NCBI GenBank assembly: GCA_019058515.1
Contig: JAHPYY010000179.1
Coordinates: forward strand, 1 to 19,107
Source: Promethearchaeota archaeon
GTDB lineage: Archaea > Asgardarchaeota > Lokiarchaeia > Sigynarchaeales > SOKP01
Reading direction: 5' to 3'
Length of the DNA stretch: 19,107 bases
The notes beneath the pieces were generated by a model. The model was not told the origin of the DNA, did not search any database, and saw only the letters and a program-made list of their open reading frames with translations. A program made the position numbers and the translations under genes. Shown one piece after another: positions 6,973-14,841 of the stretch (within the stretch, counting starts at the first letter, position 1; each line of letters begins with the position of its first letter).

Positions 6973-8118
6973 ATGGCTGAAGAAGAAAGCTTTCTATCAA
7001 GTAAACCTTTGGTGGTTGATAACGGAACCGGTATCTCGAAAAACGGATTTGCGGGAGAAGACCAACCACGGTCTGTATTTCCGACACTTATTGGTTATCC
7101 TAAGTACGAGAGCATAATGACTGATGTCGAACATTACACACGCGAATATTATATCGGGGAGGAAGCAATGCAACTTAAAGGAGTCCTAAAGTTAATGTTT
7201 CCTGTAGAACACGGAATCATTGAAGACTGGACTGCTATGGAAAAGATCTGGCACTATACTTTTTACACAGACCTTCGTATTGATCCAAGCGAACATCCAG
7301 TTTTATTGACTGAAGCCCCTTTAAATCCACGACCTAACCGTGAAAAGATGGCTGAAATTATGTTTGAGACCTTCAATACACCTGCTCTATATGTTGCCAT
7401 GCAGGCAGTATTATCCTTGTATGCTTCAGGGCGTACTACTGGGTGCGTAATAGATATTGGTGACGGTGTTTCTCACGTAGTACCGATTTTTGAAGGTTTT
7501 GCGTTAAGCCACGCCATCCAAAGAATTGACTTAGCCGGTAGAGACATTACTACTTACTTACAACGATTATTGCGACAGAAAGGATATTCCTTTACTACCT
7601 CCGCAGAAAAAGAAATTGTCCGAGACATTAAGGAGAAATTATGCTATGTAGCAATTGATCCAGAGAAAGAGATGATGCTATCCAAAAAGGTAGCGGGTAT
7701 GGAAAAAAGCTACATGTTACCTGACGGTGAAACGATAAATGTAGGAGTTGAGCGATTCTTAGCTCCAGAATGCTTCTTCAATCCTTCTGTGATTGGAAAA
7801 GAATTAGAACCATTAGACGACGTCATTGTAAGCGCTATTTCAGAGTGTGATGTCGATCTTAGACGAGACCTTTACAGTAATATCGTATTATCTGGCGGTT
7901 CTACCATGTTTCCAGGAATCAAGGAGCGATTGACCAAAGAAATTAAAGAACAAATTCCTGAGAGCGTTGATGTCAAAATTATCGCCCCTCCTGAACGGAT
8001 GTATTCAGTATGGATAGGTGGCTCGATTCTCTCGAGCTTGAAGACATTCCACAGAATGTGGGTCACAAGACGAGAGTATAAGGAAATGGGACCACAAGTA
8101 ATCCACAGATGTTTCTAA
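6973..8118 (+). CDS. actin (Asgard archaeal actin, lokiactin type)
   Basis: ATP-dependent filament-forming cytoskeletal protein, 381 residues, the length of eukaryotic actin, with no intron. Visible landmarks: phosphate-1 loop [14 protein letters not shown] (16-29); catalytic-region Gln144 in [15 protein letters not shown]; phosphate-2 loop DIGDGVSH (161-168) with the His that corresponds to actin His161; adenosine loop [10 protein letters not shown] (306-315); [18 protein letters not shown]; and a tail VIHRCF close to eukaryotic IVHRKCF. The segment [12 protein letters not shown] is identical to the eukaryotic one. The DNase-binding-loop region (about 44-62) is divergent and appears two residues longer than in muscle actin. 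Start ATG at 6973; GAG 6958-6960 is only a weak ribosome site. Such actins of Asgard archaea are known to interact with their own profilins and gelsolin-like proteins; none of those genes is in this window. Confidence 0.96.
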   Translation: MAEEESFLSSKPLVVDNGTGISKNGFAGEDQPRSVFPTLIGYPKYESIMTDVEHYTREYYIGEEAMQLKGVLKLMFPVEHGIIEDWTAMEKIWHYTFYTDLRIDPSEHPVLLTEAPLNPRPNREKMAEIMFETFNTPALYVAMQAVLSLYASGRTTGCVIDIGDGVSHVVPIFEGFALSHAIQRIDLAGRDITTYLQRLLRQKGYSFTTSAEKEIVRDIKEKLCYVAIDPEKEMMLSKKVAGMEKSYMLPDGETINVGVERFLAPECFFNPSVIGKELEPLDDVIVSAISECDVDLRRDLYSNIVLSGGSTMFPGIKERLTKEIKEQIPESVDVKIIAPPERMYSVWIGGSILSSLKTFHRMWVTRREYKEMGPQVIHRCF

Positions 8119-8290
8119 ATTAGAAACACTCACTAAGCCAAATCTATTCTTTATTTTTAATTATTTTATTTATAGCTTTTATTTTTTTAAATTTTACGCG
8201 ATTTAAGACAATTTTCTATTAAAAAGTAGGCAATAGGTAATTAGATTAAAAAAATTGGAAAAAAATTTTATACATTCTTTATAAATGCTT
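8119..8290. terminator. T-rich termination region between actin and the convergent small gene
   Basis: After the actin stop come several plus-strand T tracts (about 8149-8200, including ATTTTTTTAAATTTT), which fits intrinsic termination of archaeal RNA polymerase on U-rich sequence. No stable GC hairpin is seen. On the minus strand A/T-rich DNA after 8291 serves the opposite gene. Assigned by composition only. Confidence 0.4.
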
Positions 8291-8491
8291 TTATTTTGGT
8301 GAATAGGAATCTATAATTTCCTGTTCCATGATTGTCTCTGCAAATTTAACTAAATCTTCTGCGTTCTGGGTTATCTTAAAACTTAGTTTGTTGTCTCCTT
8401 CTTTGAGAAAAATCGAAGAATTCAACAGGTAGTTGCGTTCAATATAATTGTTCTGATCGCTAATAATGTCTATAATGACGTCAATTTCCAT
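8291..8491 (-). CDS. small hypothetical protein with uncertain start
   Basis: The frame from ATG 8491 gives 66 residues, MEIDVIIDIISDQNNY to IIDSYSPK, with no recognised family. The same frame stays open 21 codons further up, without ATG, GTG or TTG, and its translation (KELKEKISNFPDS just before the ATG) is amphipathic and looks like coding sequence. A strong ribosome site GGAGGTG (8553-8547 on the minus strand) sits 4 nt before another ATG (8544-8542), but that ATG is in a different frame and stops after 7 codons. So the true start is either 8491, a non-standard codon near 8537-8531, or ATG 8544 joined through a one-base frameshift (or sequencing error). The intact protein would then have about 83 residues. 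Confidence 0.55.
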   Translation of the reverse strand: MEIDVIIDIISDQNNYIERNYLLNSSIFLKEGDNKLSFKITQNAEDLVKFAETIMEQEIIDSYSPK

Positions 8492-8546
8492 TGAATCTGG
8501 AAAATTGCTAATCTTTTCTTTTAATTCCTTAATATTCGTTTCATTA

Positions 8547-8553
8547 CACCTCC
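8547..8553 (-). promoter_or_regulatory. strong Shine-Dalgarno GGAGGTG with misplaced ATG
   Basis: The minus strand reads GGAGGTGTAATG. It is the best ribosome binding site in this part of the window, yet the ATG it serves opens only a 7-codon frame, MKRILRN. It points to a frame break in the small gene or to a leader peptide. Confidence 0.55.
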
Positions 8554-8635
8554 GTTTATTTTATTTATCGATCATTGATAGAGTGAACACACAAACAAAT
8601 CCTATTCAGAACTATTTAATATAATACCTAACCAA

Positions 8636-8693
8636 AAGCGACCAAATCCGTGGTGGTAGTATAAGAAAAAGCTCGAAAGGATTTGTATCGCTT
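8636..8693. repeat. imperfect inverted repeat, 13-bp stem, candidate structured RNA or operator
   Basis: AAGCGA-C-CAAATCC (8636-8649) pairs with GGATTTG-TA-TCGCTT (8679-8693): 7 bp plus 6 bp with a small internal bulge, closing a 29-nt loop (8650-8678) that includes GTGGTGGTAG. The stem is GC-richer than the surrounding DNA. No open reading frame is supported here. Orientation is unknown, so it may be an RNA on either strand or a protein site. Confidence 0.55.
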
Positions 8694-8701
8694 ATAATAA
8701 C

Positions 8702-8769
8702 AATAATAATTCTAAGACCCTTAAAAGAAGAATACCTTCCTTATCAGTGTGCTCCTTAGAAATATTATT
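8702..8769. repeat. second inverted repeat, 15 bp with one mismatch
   Basis: AATAATAATTCTAAG (8702-8716) is matched by CTTAGAAATATTATT (8755-8769) in inverse complement with one mismatch, around a 38-nt loop. It starts 8 nt after the previous inverted repeat, so 8636-8769 could be one two-domain structure about 220 nt before the flavoprotein gene. Nothing else is seen in the 444-bp spacer 8545-8988 apart from AT-rich promoter DNA near 8921-8938. Confidence 0.5.
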
Positions 8770-8988
8770 ATTAATATTCATCTCAAACTTAATTCACGAA
8801 TTTAAACTTAAAAATTTTTTCCTTATCTTCCGATGTGTAGATTTAATTAAATTTTAGTAAACATTTTACTTGAATTTACTTAAGTGCATACAATTTGTTT
8901 TCTACGCCTAATGTATTACACTTATATCTTTTTAAGACATTGAAACTAATTACTATCAATAAAAACATTAATTTTTGGTTCATAAAGA

Positions 8989-10026
8989 ATGGTCATTAAA
9001 ACTGAAATAACTGAGATGTTTGGGATAAAGCATCCCATTCTTAGTGCCCCTATGGGTCCTTTTTACACCAAGGAGTTAACGGTTGCCGTATCTGAGGCTG
9101 GAGGTTTAGGAGTACTTAGCCATACTAATTTACTTGGTAAAGATAGTTTCAAAACGATGAGAAGCGATATGGAATATGTAGTAGAACATACAGATAAACC
9201 ATTTGGGTTCAATATTAGAACTGGAAGAATGCAGTTCGATGCGAAAAAACTATGTAGAAACATACCAAAATTCATAAAAGAAAACCAAAGAGTTAGAGAA
9301 CAATGCGTTTACGCACTGACGAGTGCAGGTACCTCAAAAATGCTCCCAGGAACGAAATCATTTCAAGAATTAAGAGAAATTAGTAATATAAAACATTTCC
9401 ATGTAGCACCAGCAGCTTGGTTAGCAGATAAGTGTGTCGCTACAGGCGTAGACGGTATGGTCGTTACTGGAAGCGAAGGTGGCGGTCATCAATCCTACGA
9501 AAAAACAGGTACACTCGTACTTCTGCAAATGGTGAAAGAAAAGCATCCTGAAATTCCGATTATTGCGTGTGGAGCATTTGCTAACGGGTACGGTCTTGCT
9601 GCTGCACTTTCTCTTGGGGCAGGAGCAATTGCCATGGGTTCAAGGTTCATCGCTTCCGAAGAAAGTGAATTCCATCCCAAGTATAAACAAATAGTATCTC
9701 CCGCCGTCCCAAAAGACACCATTATGGTAACTGGTTTCCTCGGACCAATACGACTTTGGAGGAACGAGTATGCGTTACATCACGGCCTTATAGACAAAAG
9801 AGACGAAAAAATTGCTGAAGAGAAAGATTTTACTATGGAGCAACTACTTGAAGATGCAAAATACTACGAAATGGTTTATTTAGACGGAGACTTAGTTAAC
9901 GGAGCTATTCCTCTAGGTCAAAGCTGTGGCTTAATAAAACAAATTGAAAAAGTTCCCGATATCATAGAATCGATGGTAAAAGTAGCTGAGCAACAAATTA
10001 GAAAGGTTTCCTCTTTATTGATGTAG
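8989..10026 (+). CDS. nitronate monooxygenase / enoyl-ACP reductase II-like FMN oxidoreductase
   Basis: TIM-barrel flavoprotein of the 2-nitropropane dioxygenase family (NMO, and related FabK enoyl reductases), 345 residues. Seen: N-terminal FGIKHPILSAPMGP (11-24), AVSEAGGLGVLS (33-44), the FMN-phosphate region GSEGGGHQ (161-168), GAFANGYGLAAALSLGAGAIAMGSRF (195-220), where family members bind the FMN phosphate and ring. The catalytic His of NMO would be that of GGGH (167). The substrate is not predictable: nitronate oxidation is one option, an enoyl-thioester or other reduction is another. Start ATG at 8989; TATA-like ACTTATATCTTTTT at 8919-8932. A 10-T run follows the gene. It stands alone, convergent with the RHH-DHp-REC gene. 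Soluble, cytoplasmic. Confidence 0.88.
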   Translation: MVIKTEITEMFGIKHPILSAPMGPFYTKELTVAVSEAGGLGVLSHTNLLGKDSFKTMRSDMEYVVEHTDKPFGFNIRTGRMQFDAKKLCRNIPKFIKENQRVREQCVYALTSAGTSKMLPGTKSFQELREISNIKHFHVAPAAWLADKCVATGVDGMVVTGSEGGGHQSYEKTGTLVLLQMVKEKHPEIPIIACGAFANGYGLAAALSLGAGAIAMGSRFIASEESEFHPKYKQIVSPAVPKDTIMVTGFLGPIRLWRNEYALHHGLIDKRDEKIAEEKDFTMEQLLEDAKYYEMVYLDGDLVNGAIPLGQSCGLIKQIEKVPDIIESMVKVAEQQIRKVSSLLM

Positions 10027-10057
10027 GAATAGTTTAGCTACTTTCCACTTCTTCCAA

Positions 10058-10067
10058 TTTTTTTTTT
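10058..10067 (+). terminator. T10 tract after the flavoprotein gene
   Basis: A run of ten T residues 32 bp after the stop of the flavoprotein gene, the type of U-rich signal that stops archaeal RNA polymerase. No hairpin precedes it. Confidence 0.5.
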
Positions 10068-10102
10068 AAAAATAGGAAATGAATCTGAGAGATTAGATTC
10101 TA

Positions 10103-11059
10103 TTAATTAAGGTATTGGAATACAATTTCAAAATCAGAAAAATCAAACGGCTTTAGTATATATCCATCGGCTTTAGTTTCTTCTATTTTTTTCTCGACTT
10201 CCGATCCTGGAATCGCCGTTAATAAATAAACTGGAATATTTTTATAGTTTTTGTCTGATTTTATCATCTTACAGAGGTCGTACCCGTTAAGATCGGGAAG
10301 AATTATATCAAGAAGTATTAATTTGGGCATAGTATTTTTCAACTGATCGATACCCTTGGTTCCACTAATAACGCCCTTACAGGAATAGCCTTTGCTTTCG
10401 AAGTAGCTTGTGAGTAACCTGATCGTAGCTAAATCATCCTCAATTAGAAGCACGTCGTAGACCTCCTTCTCTCGAGAGATGTTGTCTAAAATGTTAACAA
10501 TTTTGTTTTCGAGAAGAATGCTTTGATCAAATATGTTTTCAATCGTCTCCAATACCTCTTCGTTCAAATCTTTGTTATAATTTTCGAGTATTAACTGACT
10601 GAATCCTTTTATCGTGGTTAAAGGTTCTTTAAGTGCGTGGGATATATTTGAAATCGCCTGAGAATTCGATTCATATACATTACCGCTGATTAAGTTAGAT
10701 TTATGTTCGATATAATAGTCCACAGCTTGACGAATAAGCTTAGAAATTGTCGAGAAATTGTTATTTTTAATGAATTCCTGCCATTCTTGCTTCGTGTTTT
10801 CAGTAACATACAAAGAGATTCTCTCCTTATCTCGAGAATACACCGTTTCTCCCTTTAACCACTTTTTAAATCCTTCAGTTACTACTCCTCGCCAAACGCT
10901 GTATTTACCCGTTTCTTTTTCGTAACGCTTCATTTCTTTAGTTTTAATGATTTCACCGTCTCTATCGAATTTAACTTCGATCTCTATGTCGTCTAAATCA
11001 TCGTCATCAGATTCGGCGGTGTTTTCACCCTTCTTTTTCTTAACCATTTTCTGTGGCAT
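10103..11059 (-). CDS. RHH DNA-binding / HisKA (DHp-only) / receiver protein, copy 1
   Basis: A 318-residue protein with an uncommon order. Residues 1-45: acidic and lysine-rich tail. 46-75: conserved block GKYSVWRGVVTEGFKKWLKGE. 79-118: beta-alpha-alpha pattern RISLYVTENTKQEWQEF...TISKLIRQAVDYYIE, matching the ribbon-helix-helix (CopG/Arc) DNA-binding fold. 135-197: two-helix HisKA-type dimerisation domain with H-box SHALKEPLT; the phospho-acceptor-like His is 141. There is no ATP-binding HATPase_c domain. 201-318: receiver domain with acidic pocket EDD (207-209), phosphoacceptor Asp251 in LLDIILPD, Thr281 and Lys303 (LKPF). Known domains, inferred role: a DNA-binding phosphorelay protein that takes phosphate from another kinase. 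ATG 11047 is an alternative start. Copy 2 lies 326 bp upstream on the same strand, so they probably have separate promoters. Confidence 0.88.
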   Translation of the reverse strand: MPQKMVKKKKGENTAESDDDDLDDIEIEVKFDRDGEIIKTKEMKRYEKETGKYSVWRGVVTEGFKKWLKGETVYSRDKERISLYVTENTKQEWQEFIKNNNFSTISKLIRQAVDYYIEHKSNLISGNVYESNSQAISNISHALKEPLTTIKGFSQLILENYNKDLNEEVLETIENIFDQSILLENKIVNILDNISREKEVYDVLLIEDDLATIRLLTSYFESKGYSCKGVISGTKGIDQLKNTMPKLILLDIILPDLNGYDLCKMIKSDKNYKNIPVYLLTAIPGSEVEKKIEETKADGYILKPFDFSDFEIVFQYLN

Positions 11060-11385
11060 TTGAGTAATTTTTCACACCAATGATTATTTGTGTTGGCATT
11101 GATTTATATTTAGCTCAAAAAAAAATTATAGATTATAAAAATTTTTATTCCTTATCAAATTATGATTGGTTTTTCACCTATTAATTATTATTGTTTTTTA
11201 GATTATTTTACCTATAACAAAATTCCCTTCGGTTAAGAAACAAGATTATTTATAAATAATGCCCAATCAGGTGTTTTTTAAAGTCGATATTAACAAAACA
11301 AACCTTTATGTACCACACTTGTATGTTACAAACCCAATAGCAATCCTATATGAAATAATAGTTTTATAAAAAGAGTGTAAAACTT
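11060..11385. other. spacer between the two RHH-DHp-REC paralogues
   Basis: 326 bp of AT-rich DNA. No open frame, tRNA or strong repeat is seen. It must hold the promoter of copy 1 (minus strand) and the end of copy 2's transcript, but I cannot fix either with confidence. Confidence 0.5.
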
Positions 11386-12357
11386 TTAGGTCTCGGTTTG
11401 GTTAGCATTTCCGTTATTTTCCAAGATCTCAAAAATAATTTCGAAGTCGGAGAAATTAAACGGTTTTAAAATATACCCATCGGCACCTGTATCGTTCAAG
11501 TTCTTTTCAACTTCTGAACCCGCAATAGCAGTGAGAAAGTACACTGGTATCTTCTTATACTCTAAATCTGACTTAATGGTTTTGCATATGTGAAACCCAT
11601 TGATATCTGGGAGGATAATGTCCAATAACACAATCTTAGGAATGTTGTTTTTAAGCTCCTCGATCCCTTTTGAACCAGATACCACCCCTTTACACGAATA
11701 CCCTTTACTTTCGAAATAGCTCGTAATTAATCTAATCGTACTGATATCGTCCTCGATTAGAAGTACGTCGAAGCTCTTTTGTTGTACCTGAATATTATCC
11801 AGAAAATTGATGATCTTGTTTTCTAACAAAATACTTTGATCGAAAATGTTTCTAACCGTGTTTGCAATATGTTCACTCAATTGATTTTGATAGTTTTCAA
11901 GCAGTAATTGCGAATACCCTTTGATGCTGGTAAGCGGCTCCTTTAGGGCGTGAGAAATGTTTGAAATGGTTACAGGATTTAAATTTGAAAGCTCAGTATC
12001 GGAATTATTGGCCTTTTGTTTAATAAAATACCTAACTGACTCGCGTATCAGCTTCGAAATGGTAGTAAAACTGCTTTCCTCAATAAAATCTTGCCATCGT
12101 TTTTTAGTGTCATCAGATACATAAAGAGAAATTCGCTCCTTATCCCGGTTATACACGCGTTCTCCCTTTAACCACTTTTTAAAACCCTCGGTAACGACCC
12201 CGCGCCAAATGCTGTATTTACCCGTCTGTCGTTCGTATTCTTCCATCTTTGACGTTTTTTCGCCGTTATAATAGTTCCTATTTTCAAAAAACTCTTCCTC
12301 ATCCTCATCGATCAAATCAGAATCTTCGCCTTCGTCGTACTCTTTTTTCCTTGCCAT
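11386..12357 (-). CDS. RHH DNA-binding / HisKA (DHp-only) / receiver protein, copy 2
   Basis: A 323-residue paralogue of the gene at 10103-11059, roughly two-thirds identical by eye from residue 40 on, with the same order: acidic tail (1-35), GKYSIWRGVVTEGFKKWLKGE (46-66), ribbon-helix-helix-like RISLYVSDDTKKRWQDF...TISKLIRESVRYFIK (75-113), HisKA-type two-helix domain with SHALKEPLT and His136, and receiver domain with EDD (202-204), phosphoacceptor Asp246, Thr276 and Lys298. Again no HATPase_c domain. Blocks identical in both copies include SYFESKGYSCKGV and GYILKPF, so the receiver is under strong constraint, while the acidic tails differ. A ribosome site GGAGTGA lies about 12 nt before ATG 12357, with TATA-like TTTAATATTTAA further up on the minus strand. 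Two copies in tandem indicate a gene duplication. Confidence 0.88.
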   Translation of the reverse strand: MARKKEYDEGEDSDLIDEDEEEFFENRNYYNGEKTSKMEEYERQTGKYSIWRGVVTEGFKKWLKGERVYNRDKERISLYVSDDTKKRWQDFIEESSFTTISKLIRESVRYFIKQKANNSDTELSNLNPVTISNISHALKEPLTSIKGYSQLLLENYQNQLSEHIANTVRNIFDQSILLENKIINFLDNIQVQQKSFDVLLIEDDISTIRLITSYFESKGYSCKGVVSGSKGIEELKNNIPKIVLLDIILPDINGFHICKTIKSDLEYKKIPVYFLTAIAGSEVEKNLNDTGADGYILKPFNFSDFEIIFEILENNGNANQTET

Positions 12358-12777
12358 TTTTCGTTAGTCACTCCATTAAATATTAAATTGATTCAAAATA
12401 GTAGATTGGAAAAAACGTCAAGCTTCACTTTTTTTTACCACTACCCGAAATTTTTTAGTAGCTTTTTTATAAAAAAAAAGTAATAGAAGTTAAATTTAAA
12501 TTTAAGGAGAAAGAAAAAATTTTTTTTTATTTTTTTCCGTGTTATACTCTTAACTCATTAAAAATTAATTTTGTGTGCCAAAAAAAAAGCAAAACAGGTC
12601 ACATTTCAACAAAAACCCCACATCCACAAAGTTTACACCTAATCAAGACATTCGAATATCAGCGGTATAATTTACATTGGTTTAATCTCGAAGTTTTGAT
12701 TGGAAAACGGGTGTTAAAATCAAACTATTTAGGCCGGTTTTATAAATTAGAACCCGAGAAATGTTTAAATCTTTTAT
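12358..12777. other. AT-rich intergenic stretch without a convincing gene
   Basis: Between the RHH-DHp-REC copy 2 (minus) and the SatP gene (minus). It carries long A and T runs, the copy 2 promoter next to 12358, and a weak 68-codon open frame that I do not accept. No RNA gene is recognised. Confidence 0.5.
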
Positions 12778-12797
12778 AAAAAAAATAAAAAAAAAAT
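12778..12797 (-). terminator. T-rich tract after the SatP gene
   Basis: On the minus strand two T runs of about 8 and 10 (A runs on the plus strand) begin about 44 nt after the SatP stop codon. This fits U-tract termination of the transporter gene. Confidence 0.5.
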
Positions 12798-12840
12798 AGT
12801 TTTCACCTATTTGTTAGTCCCAAAATCATTCAAAATTTAT

Positions 12841-13404
12841 TTATCTACTTCCAATTGGTAGAATTGTCTTACCATAAGTTTCATTTAGTACTTCTGCCAT
12901 TGCTAAATAAATTGCACTGGCGCCACACAATATTCCTTCAAATCCAGCTATCTGTGTGATTATTGTAATTCCAGTAAAGTCTCCTATTGCTAGTAGAAAA
13001 AACAAGATTGTCAAAGTTATAAAAACAACTGATAGTGCTATATTTTTATTTAATGTACCAAACGTCATAAAAAGTGTAAAGATGCCCCACATTACCAAGT
13101 AAAACCCAGCTGCGTTAGCTTCTGTTGCCGTTGGCCAAAAACCTATAACAGGTAGAATATTTAAAACAACTAAAGATAACCAAAATAGTCCATATGATGT
13201 GAAGGCAACAGTTCCAAAAGTATTTCCTTTTTTATATTCCATAATTCCTGCTATTATTTGAGCAAGCCCTCCGTAGCATATGCCCATGGCTAGAATCATT
13301 GAATTTAAGTGATAGAAACCTGCATTATGAAGGTTTAATAATACTGTCGTCATTCCAAATCCCATTAGTCCCAGAGGGGCAGGATTCGATAATTCATCGG
13401 TCAT
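12841..13404 (-). CDS. satP: acetate transporter of the GPR1/FUN34/YaaH (SatP) family
   Basis: Membrane transporter of 187 residues with about six hydrophobic segments (near 18-38, 42-56, 66-88, 100-116, 121-140, 147-168). The family signature [14 protein letters not shown] is at 7-20. Proteins of this family form hexameric acetate/succinate channels or proton symporters. The direction of transport here is unknown; close to pyruvate oxidoreductase genes it could export or take up acetate. Length and topology are normal for the family (about 190-200). Start ATG at 13404, preceded on the minus strand by a weak AGAGAG and by TATA-like TTATAATATATATT at about 13453-13468. The organism's lipid or energy metabolism cannot be told from this gene alone. 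Confidence 0.93.
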   Translation of the reverse strand: MTDELSNPAPLGLMGFGMTTVLLNLHNAGFYHLNSMILAMGICYGGLAQIIAGIMEYKKGNTFGTVAFTSYGLFWLSLVVLNILPVIGFWPTATEANAAGFYLVMWGIFTLFMTFGTLNKNIALSVVFITLTILFFLLAIGDFTGITIITQIAGFEGILCGASAIYLAMAEVLNETYGKTILPIGSR

Positions 13405-13730
13405 ATACGATCTCTCTTTTTTCTTATTTTGTTCAATTTTGAAGTTAAGTTTTAATATATATTATAACATAACAATTTTCTTAATTATTTTTTATAATTG
13501 TAATCTAAAAAAATCTAAAATCGATTTTGTGTGTCATTTTACCATTAAATGAGAAAGTATTTAATCGAATGAGATGGGTTAAATAACTTCCTTCAGATTG
13601 TAATAGTTAAATCTTTTGTAATCGCTATAAAAAAACATTCAAAAACGAAAAAATGAAGATAGCCATCTCTTTTTTTACCACTAATCTATCACGCTATCCA
13701 TTTTCGATGACACATCTCTAGAAAAGTATA

Positions 13731-13863
13731 ACAAAAGATTTAAATACGCGATTATCATAATTAAGAAATACTACTATAGGAATAAATTAAGTACAAAAAA
13801 GATTTTTCTTTACCTTTTTCGGTGTTTTTTAAGATCTTTTTTACAACAAAAAGATTTAAATAC
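13731..13863 (+). promoter_or_regulatory. two near-identical BRE/TATA elements before TFB
   Basis: ACAAAAGATTTAAATAC (13731-13747) and ACAAAAAGATTTAAATAC (13846-13863) differ only by one extra A and lie 115 bp apart. The form, purine-rich AAAGA followed by TTTAAATA, is that of an archaeal BRE plus TATA box. The second would start transcription near 13885, about 70 nt before TFB's GTG; the first about 110 nt further up. Dual promoters, or autoregulation by TFB itself, are inferred. The rest of 13405-13953 shows no gene. Confidence 0.6.
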
Positions 13864-13953
13864 TAGAAACTCATATATTTTATTCATAGGATAAAATTAT
13901 TTGTAAACAAAAAAAGGATTTTACACCAAAAATAACAAAAGAGGAGAAAAAAC

Positions 13954-14841
13954 GTGGTCGTTGAAATTGAAACAATTTCGAATATGTGTCCTGAGTGTGG
14001 AGGAAATACCATCGATGTACAAGAACTCGGCGAAACGGTGTGTAGAGCGTGTGGTCTAGTAGTTGGAGAGCGTGGTCTTGATATTTCCCATAGTGGTATA
14101 CGCGCGTACACAAAACAAGAAAAAGAACGAAAAGAGAGAACGGGTTGTCCTATCTCTATTTTAATGCCTGACATAGGATTAAGCACGATCATCGACAGAA
14201 CTAAGATTAAAAATCCCGACTTGCGAAGAGCGGCAAAATGGAACACCCACCTTAGCTGGGAAAAGCGAAACATGCTAATTGCGATAACGGAATTGAAACG
14301 CATTGGTGGCAACTTAAACTTCCCAGAACGCGTAAAAAAAGCGGCAGTCCGCCTGTACAAGGAAGTTTTCAAAAAGCAATTGCTAAGGGGTAGATCCATA
14401 AATGGTATGGTTGCAGCCTGCGCCTATTTTGTGTGCAAAAAAGAGCGGGTCCCCATTACATTGCAGGAAATACTCGAAGAAGCGTCGATTAGCGACAATA
14501 TTGTGAAGAAATGTTACAAGATTCTAGTCAGGGAGCTTAATTTAAAGTCCACACACATCGATCCCGTCAGCCTTATCCCAAGATATTGCGCCGACTTAAA
14601 TTTAGACATTGACATCGAAAAAGAGGCGTCCAGAATGCTTCAAAATTTCATGAATAAGTCGTTTATTTGCGGAAAAGATCCAAAGGGACTGTGTGCGGGA
14701 GCGATTTACTTAGTGGCTAAGCTTAGGAACAAGAAAATAAGCCAGAAGGAAATCTCAAAAATCATAGGCGTGACAGAGGTCACACTTCGATCTAGATACA
14801 AAGAACTGTTGAAAAACATAAGTTTTAGCTTTCAAGCGTAA
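13954..14841 (+). CDS. tfb: transcription initiation factor TFB (TFIIB homologue)
   Basis: General initiation factor that bridges TBP-bound promoter and RNA polymerase, 295 residues. N-terminal zinc ribbon with Cys12, Cys15, Cys30, Cys33 (CPEC...CRAC); a linker with the B-reader/B-linker region (about 45-100) and two cyclin-like repeats (about 103-195 and 203-292). The second ends with the helix-turn-helix ISQKEISKIIGVTEVTLRSRYKEL (262-285), which contacts the BRE. The B-linker segment GLSTIIDRTKIKNPDLRRAAKW matches the usual archaeal TFB pattern (G-L-x-T-x-I). Start GTG 13954 is set by a good ribosome site, GAGGAG, at about 13941-13946. Archaea often have several TFBs, so this may be one of a set. 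Its cyclin repeats contain more Cys than usual (for example Cys156, Cys161, Cys212). Confidence 0.95.
   Translation: MVVEIETISNMCPECGGNTIDVQELGETVCRACGLVVGERGLDISHSGIRAYTKQEKERKERTGCPISILMPDIGLSTIIDRTKIKNPDLRRAAKWNTHLSWEKRNMLIAITELKRIGGNLNFPERVKKAAVRLYKEVFKKQLLRGRSINGMVAACAYFVCKKERVPITLQEILEEASISDNIVKKCYKILVRELNLKSTHIDPVSLIPRYCADLNLDIDIEKEASRMLQNFMNKSFICGKDPKGLCAGAIYLVAKLRNKKISQKEISKIIGVTEVTLRSRYKELLKNISFSFQA

Noticed and set aside
12573..12779. 68-codon open frame starting at GTG in the AT-rich spacer
   Set aside because: No ribosome site, no promoter at proper distance, no recognisable domain, and composition unlike its neighbours; treated as chance.
13653..13721. 22-residue open frame in the TFB upstream spacer, with a TATA-like box about 26 bp before it
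   Set aside because: Too short and without any motif; the promoter-like match is expected in such AT-rich DNA.
13884..14399. 171-codon open frame opposite TFB
   Set aside because: Antisense to the zinc ribbon, linker and start of the first cyclin repeat of TFB; no family resemblance.
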